This document shows positions 4,689 to 6,491 of a stretch of 6,491 bases of DNA, piece by piece; within the stretch, counting starts at the first letter, position 1; each line of letters opens with the position of its first letter. Source of the stretch: an uncultured bacterium (GTDB lineage Bacteria > Actinomycetota > Coriobacteriia > Coriobacteriales > Coriobacteriaceae). The notes beneath the pieces were generated by a model. The model had not been told where the DNA came from, did not search any database, and saw only the letters and a list, made by a program, of their open reading frames with translations. The DNA is taken from the NCBI GenBank assembly GCA_905215095.1, contig CAJMOL010000094.1, positions 1 to 6,491 on the forward strand. The letters are read 5' to 3'. The position numbers and the translations under genes are program-made.

Positions 4689-4694
4689 TATAAA
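4666..4694 (+). promoter_or_regulatory. Promoter of RNA copy D
   Basis: TAGACG (4666-4671), a 17-base spacer and TATAAA (4689-4694). The -35 matches 4 of 6 consensus bases; the extended -10 G is replaced (TAG). Confidence 0.65.
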
Positions 4695-4700
4695 TAGGTC

Positions 4701-4756
4701 GGTACCCTCGAATAGAGGGACCTCCAAGAGCCGGGGGATGTCCCCCGGCATTTTTT
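4701..4756 (+). ncRNA. Small RNA cassette, copy D
   Basis: The predicted 56-nt transcript has a 5' hairpin of CCCTC (4705-4709) with GAGGG (4715-4719) around GAATA, extended by GGT/ACC across a bulged A. The linker TCCAAGA and an 8-bp terminator hairpin follow. It has the most regular pairing of the four. It is nearly identical to copy B, and the differing stem positions keep pairing (C-G here, T-G in B). It is solitary and converges on the end of the large minus-strand gene, 22 bases before that gene's stop codon. Confidence 0.8.
4730..4756 (+). terminator. Intrinsic terminator of RNA copy D
   Basis: GCCGGGGG pairs perfectly with CCCCCGGC (4730-4749, loop ATGT), followed by A and TTTTTT (4751-4756). 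Confidence 0.9.
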
Positions 4757-4762
4757 ATACGT

Positions 4763-4777
4763 AAAGTCGCCGCGACT
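4763..4777 (-). terminator. Possible weak terminator of the large minus-strand gene
   Basis: The palindrome AGTCGC-C-GCGACT (4765-4777) directly follows the stop codon on the minus strand and is followed there by TT then ACG. Stem and T-run are both short, so termination would be weak. Confidence 0.25.
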
Positions 4778-4778
4778 C

Positions 4779-6491
4779 CTATTTAGCCTCTTTAGGAGCG
4801 TTTTCGAGTGCGTCGGCAATCGCCTCTATGCCCTCTCCCTGGCCCAGAATGAAGCACTTCCAGTCGATGTCCTGAGTGTGGGCAAACTCATCGGCACGCG
4901 AGGCGCTAAAGAGCATCACGCGGCTCTTCTTCCACAACAGGGCGGGATGCAGTTTAAAGTCGGTGCTCTCAATACTGACCACCGCGTCTTTGCGAGGCAT
5001 CTCTAGCTTACTGCTCTTGACCAACTCTTTCAGCTTTTGGACGTCGGTGATCTCCTGACCCACAGAACAGCTGTTGAGCAGGTCCTTCCACACGCGGAAG
5101 TACGGCTTGCCCTCATAGGAAGCCCCTTCAGCCACGATGGATGTCGAGAGGCCGGTAGGCCGCTTAGCAACCGCATGCCTAACCTTGGGAGCCGCCTTGG
5201 CAGACTCGTCCGCCGGCTTCTCATCGATGCCCAGAACCTGAGCAACGTAGTCGTCATTGCCCAAGAAGTACTCCTCAACCACATCCCATCGCTCGGAATC
5301 GCTCATGGTGGAGCGGAAGAAGCCCCTAATAACCTTGGACGAATACTCGTGGCGATCGTTAAGCTCACGCAACACGCCGTTGGAATACCTGTTGTCCGAG
5401 GCCAACGCCTTGACCTTCGAGGCATCGTTGAGACGAATGAAGATCTCTGGATTGTCGCCGCCCTTTACCGTGTACGTGGCAAGCTTGAGAATCTCCAAGA
5501 TCTCGGCCAGCGCATAGCGAGCGTCGAGCGCCTTGTTATCCAGATAGCGCCTGCAATGCTTGCTTCCCTCAGGAGGCTGCAACCTCCCCAGCGTCTGGGT
5601 CAGATTGCTCATGGCTGCCTGAAGCTCGCGCCCGATAACGCCATAGCGAACATCCTGCACGCGGCTATAGGTATTCCTCGAAGACTTATTGAATCGTTTG
5701 ATGCATTTAAAGGACCGGTCGGATCCAAAGTGCCCGCCACTATCGACCGGGCGTACAAACGCATTCAACAGCGCAGACGGCTTCTTAACCTCCAAAGACG
5801 TCCCCTCAAGCTGATGGGTGAGCTCTTTCGTAAACTCCTTCTCCGAAAAATCGCCCTCACGCGCCAAGCTCATAAACGACTTGTGCAGTGCCTCGGCAAA
5901 TGCAGACAGCGTCGACGTCGCCTCATCAAACGGCATGGAGTAATTAATGTCGAGCGCAAGGCGGTTCGAAAGCGCGGGCTCCCCTGTCGGCGAACAAATC
6001 TTGCCTGTAAAAAGCTGGCGCTTAAAATCGGCAAAGGTTAGGTCACTAAACTCGTTGGCCCACATGTCGCCAACGTTGAGCTCATAGATTGCACCCATGT
6101 CCGAAATCTTGACGGCATGCTGCCCCGCGCGATTCTCGTAGCGCGTATGGGCCTCGCTGATCTTTCGCAAATACTTGCCGTAGGACGTGGCAAAGCTATG
6201 CTCGGCAGCCTGCTCAATGCAAACAAACTGCTTGGTATACGACACCTTGGGGCGCACGACGATAACCGGGAAGTTGAACTTATCCTCAAGGTCGCGCGAG
6301 ATCATCATCAGGGCCGATTTAACGCGATTGGTCTTGCGGTCCTCATCCTTCTCGTTCGTAAACAGGTAGGAGAACGTATTGGGCGATACCAGGAAGTTCT
6401 GGCTGCGGTCATTTTGCGGCGCAGAAGCATAGACCTCGTACAGCTTGGCCATGATCTCTTTAAGCTGCCACTGGCTAAACTTAGAGAGCGC
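4779..6491 (-). CDS. Large protein of unknown function (N-terminus outside the window)
   Basis: The frame is open from the window edge at 6491 to TAG at 4779-4781, giving at least 570 residues. The ATG at 6452 is not preceded by a Shine-Dalgarno sequence, and the frame continues upstream with protein-like sequence (ALSKFSQWQLKEI), so the true start lies outside. Numbering from that ATG, a mixed alpha/beta body of about 410 residues includes PEIFIRLNDASKV (335-347) and SERWDVVEEYFLGNDD (386-401). An Ala/Lys/Pro-rich linker (about 412-440) and a compact C-terminal domain of around 110 residues (YFRVWKDLL to the end) follow. The PEIFIRLND and ERWDxxExYFLG stretches remind me faintly of C-terminal parts of helicase-like proteins in defence or mobile loci, but I cannot name a family. 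No membrane segments or signal peptide are seen. Confidence 0.7.
   Translation of the reverse strand, partial: ALSKFSQWQLKEIMAKLYEVYASAPQNDRSQNFLVSPNTFSYLFTNEKDEDRKTNRVKSALMMISRDLEDKFNFPVIVVRPKVSYTKQFVCIEQAAEHSFATSYGKYLRKISEAHTRYENRAGQHAVKISDMGAIYELNVGDMWANEFSDLTFADFKRQLFTGKICSPTGEPALSNRLALDINYSMPFDEATSTLSAFAEALHKSFMSLAREGDFSEKEFTKELTHQLEGTSLEVKKPSALLNAFVRPVDSGGHFGSDRSFKCIKRFNKSSRNTYSRVQDVRYGVIGRELQAAMSNLTQTLGRLQPPEGSKHCRRYLDNKALDARYALAEILEILKLATYTVKGGDNPEIFIRLNDASKVKALASDNRYSNGVLRELNDRHEYSSKVIRGFFRSTMSDSERWDVVEEYFLGNDDYVAQVLGIDEKPADESAKAAPKVRHAVAKRPTGLSTSIVAEGASYEGKPYFRVWKDLLNSCSVGQEITDVQKLKELVKSSKLEMPRKDAVVSIESTDFKLHPALLWKKSRVMLFSASRADEFAHTQDIDWKCFILGQGEGIEAIADALENAPKEAK

Larger units (their letters stand above)
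4407..4778. other. 372-base intergenic region
   Basis: This region holds the leader of the small acidic protein gene with an inverted repeat, a REP-like palindrome, RNA cassette D with its own promoter and terminator, and a short palindrome next to the stop codon of the large minus-strand gene. No protein gene was seen. Confidence 0.6.

Noticed and set aside
3023..4756. The cassettes as riboswitches or transcription attenuators only.
   Set aside because: Three of four copies have no gene downstream in the same direction; only copy C could act as a leader, so free small RNAs fit better.
5037..6041. A 334-codon plus-strand frame opposite the large minus-strand gene.
   Set aside because: It is antisense to a longer frame with normal protein composition, and its product is rich in Arg/Leu/Gln as expected for a GC-rich shadow frame.

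Overview
The window looks like chromosomal DNA of a GC-rich gut actinobacterium of the class Coriobacteriia, most like Collinsella. This is inferred from GC-rich third codon positions, Shine-Dalgarno starts and the general look of the proteins; no species-specific marker is present.

Bases 1-2895 are ordinary chromosome: the tail of a multi-pass membrane protein (perhaps a flippase), a convergent PPP-type metallophosphoesterase (minus strand), and a CPA1-type K+(Na+)/H+ antiporter with two C-terminal RCK_C domains.

Bases 2896-4778 are the accessory part. They hold a DUF3800 (RNase H-like fold) gene at 3509-4186 and four copies of one small-RNA cassette: A (minus strand, about 3023-3077) and B (3196-3251), C (3432-3489) and D (4701-4756) on the plus strand. 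Each cassette has a TATAAA -10 box (three with an extended TG), a predicted 55-58 nt RNA made of a 5' hairpin, a UCCAAG linker and a 20-nt GC-rich terminator hairpin, and a run of 6-8 T. Copy C ends 19 bases before the DUF3800 start codon, so the gene can only be expressed from these upstream promoters by reading through the small RNA's terminator. This is the layout of type III toxin-antitoxin loci (RNA - terminator - nuclease). A second, strong promoter upstream (TTGACG, 17 bp, TATAAT at 3362-3390) has a near-perfect Gram-positive LexA/DinR box in its spacer, which suggests SOS control. A weaker LexA-like box sits in the same place in the promoter of copy A. From memory, structured RNAs linked to DUF3800 genes have been reported computationally (the DUF3800-I to -XI motifs), but I know of no established function.

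A 70-residue acidic protein (minus strand) converges on the DUF3800 gene. Two REP-like palindromes with related arms (2896-2991 and 4566-4600) lie on either side of the module. Bases 4779-6491 hold the 3' part of a large minus-strand gene of unrecognised function that runs off the window.

Working model (inference): the RNA cassettes restrain or accompany a DUF3800 enzyme whose longer transcript is released by DNA damage; copies A, B and D are solitary RNA genes, either extra antitoxins or remnants of duplicated modules.
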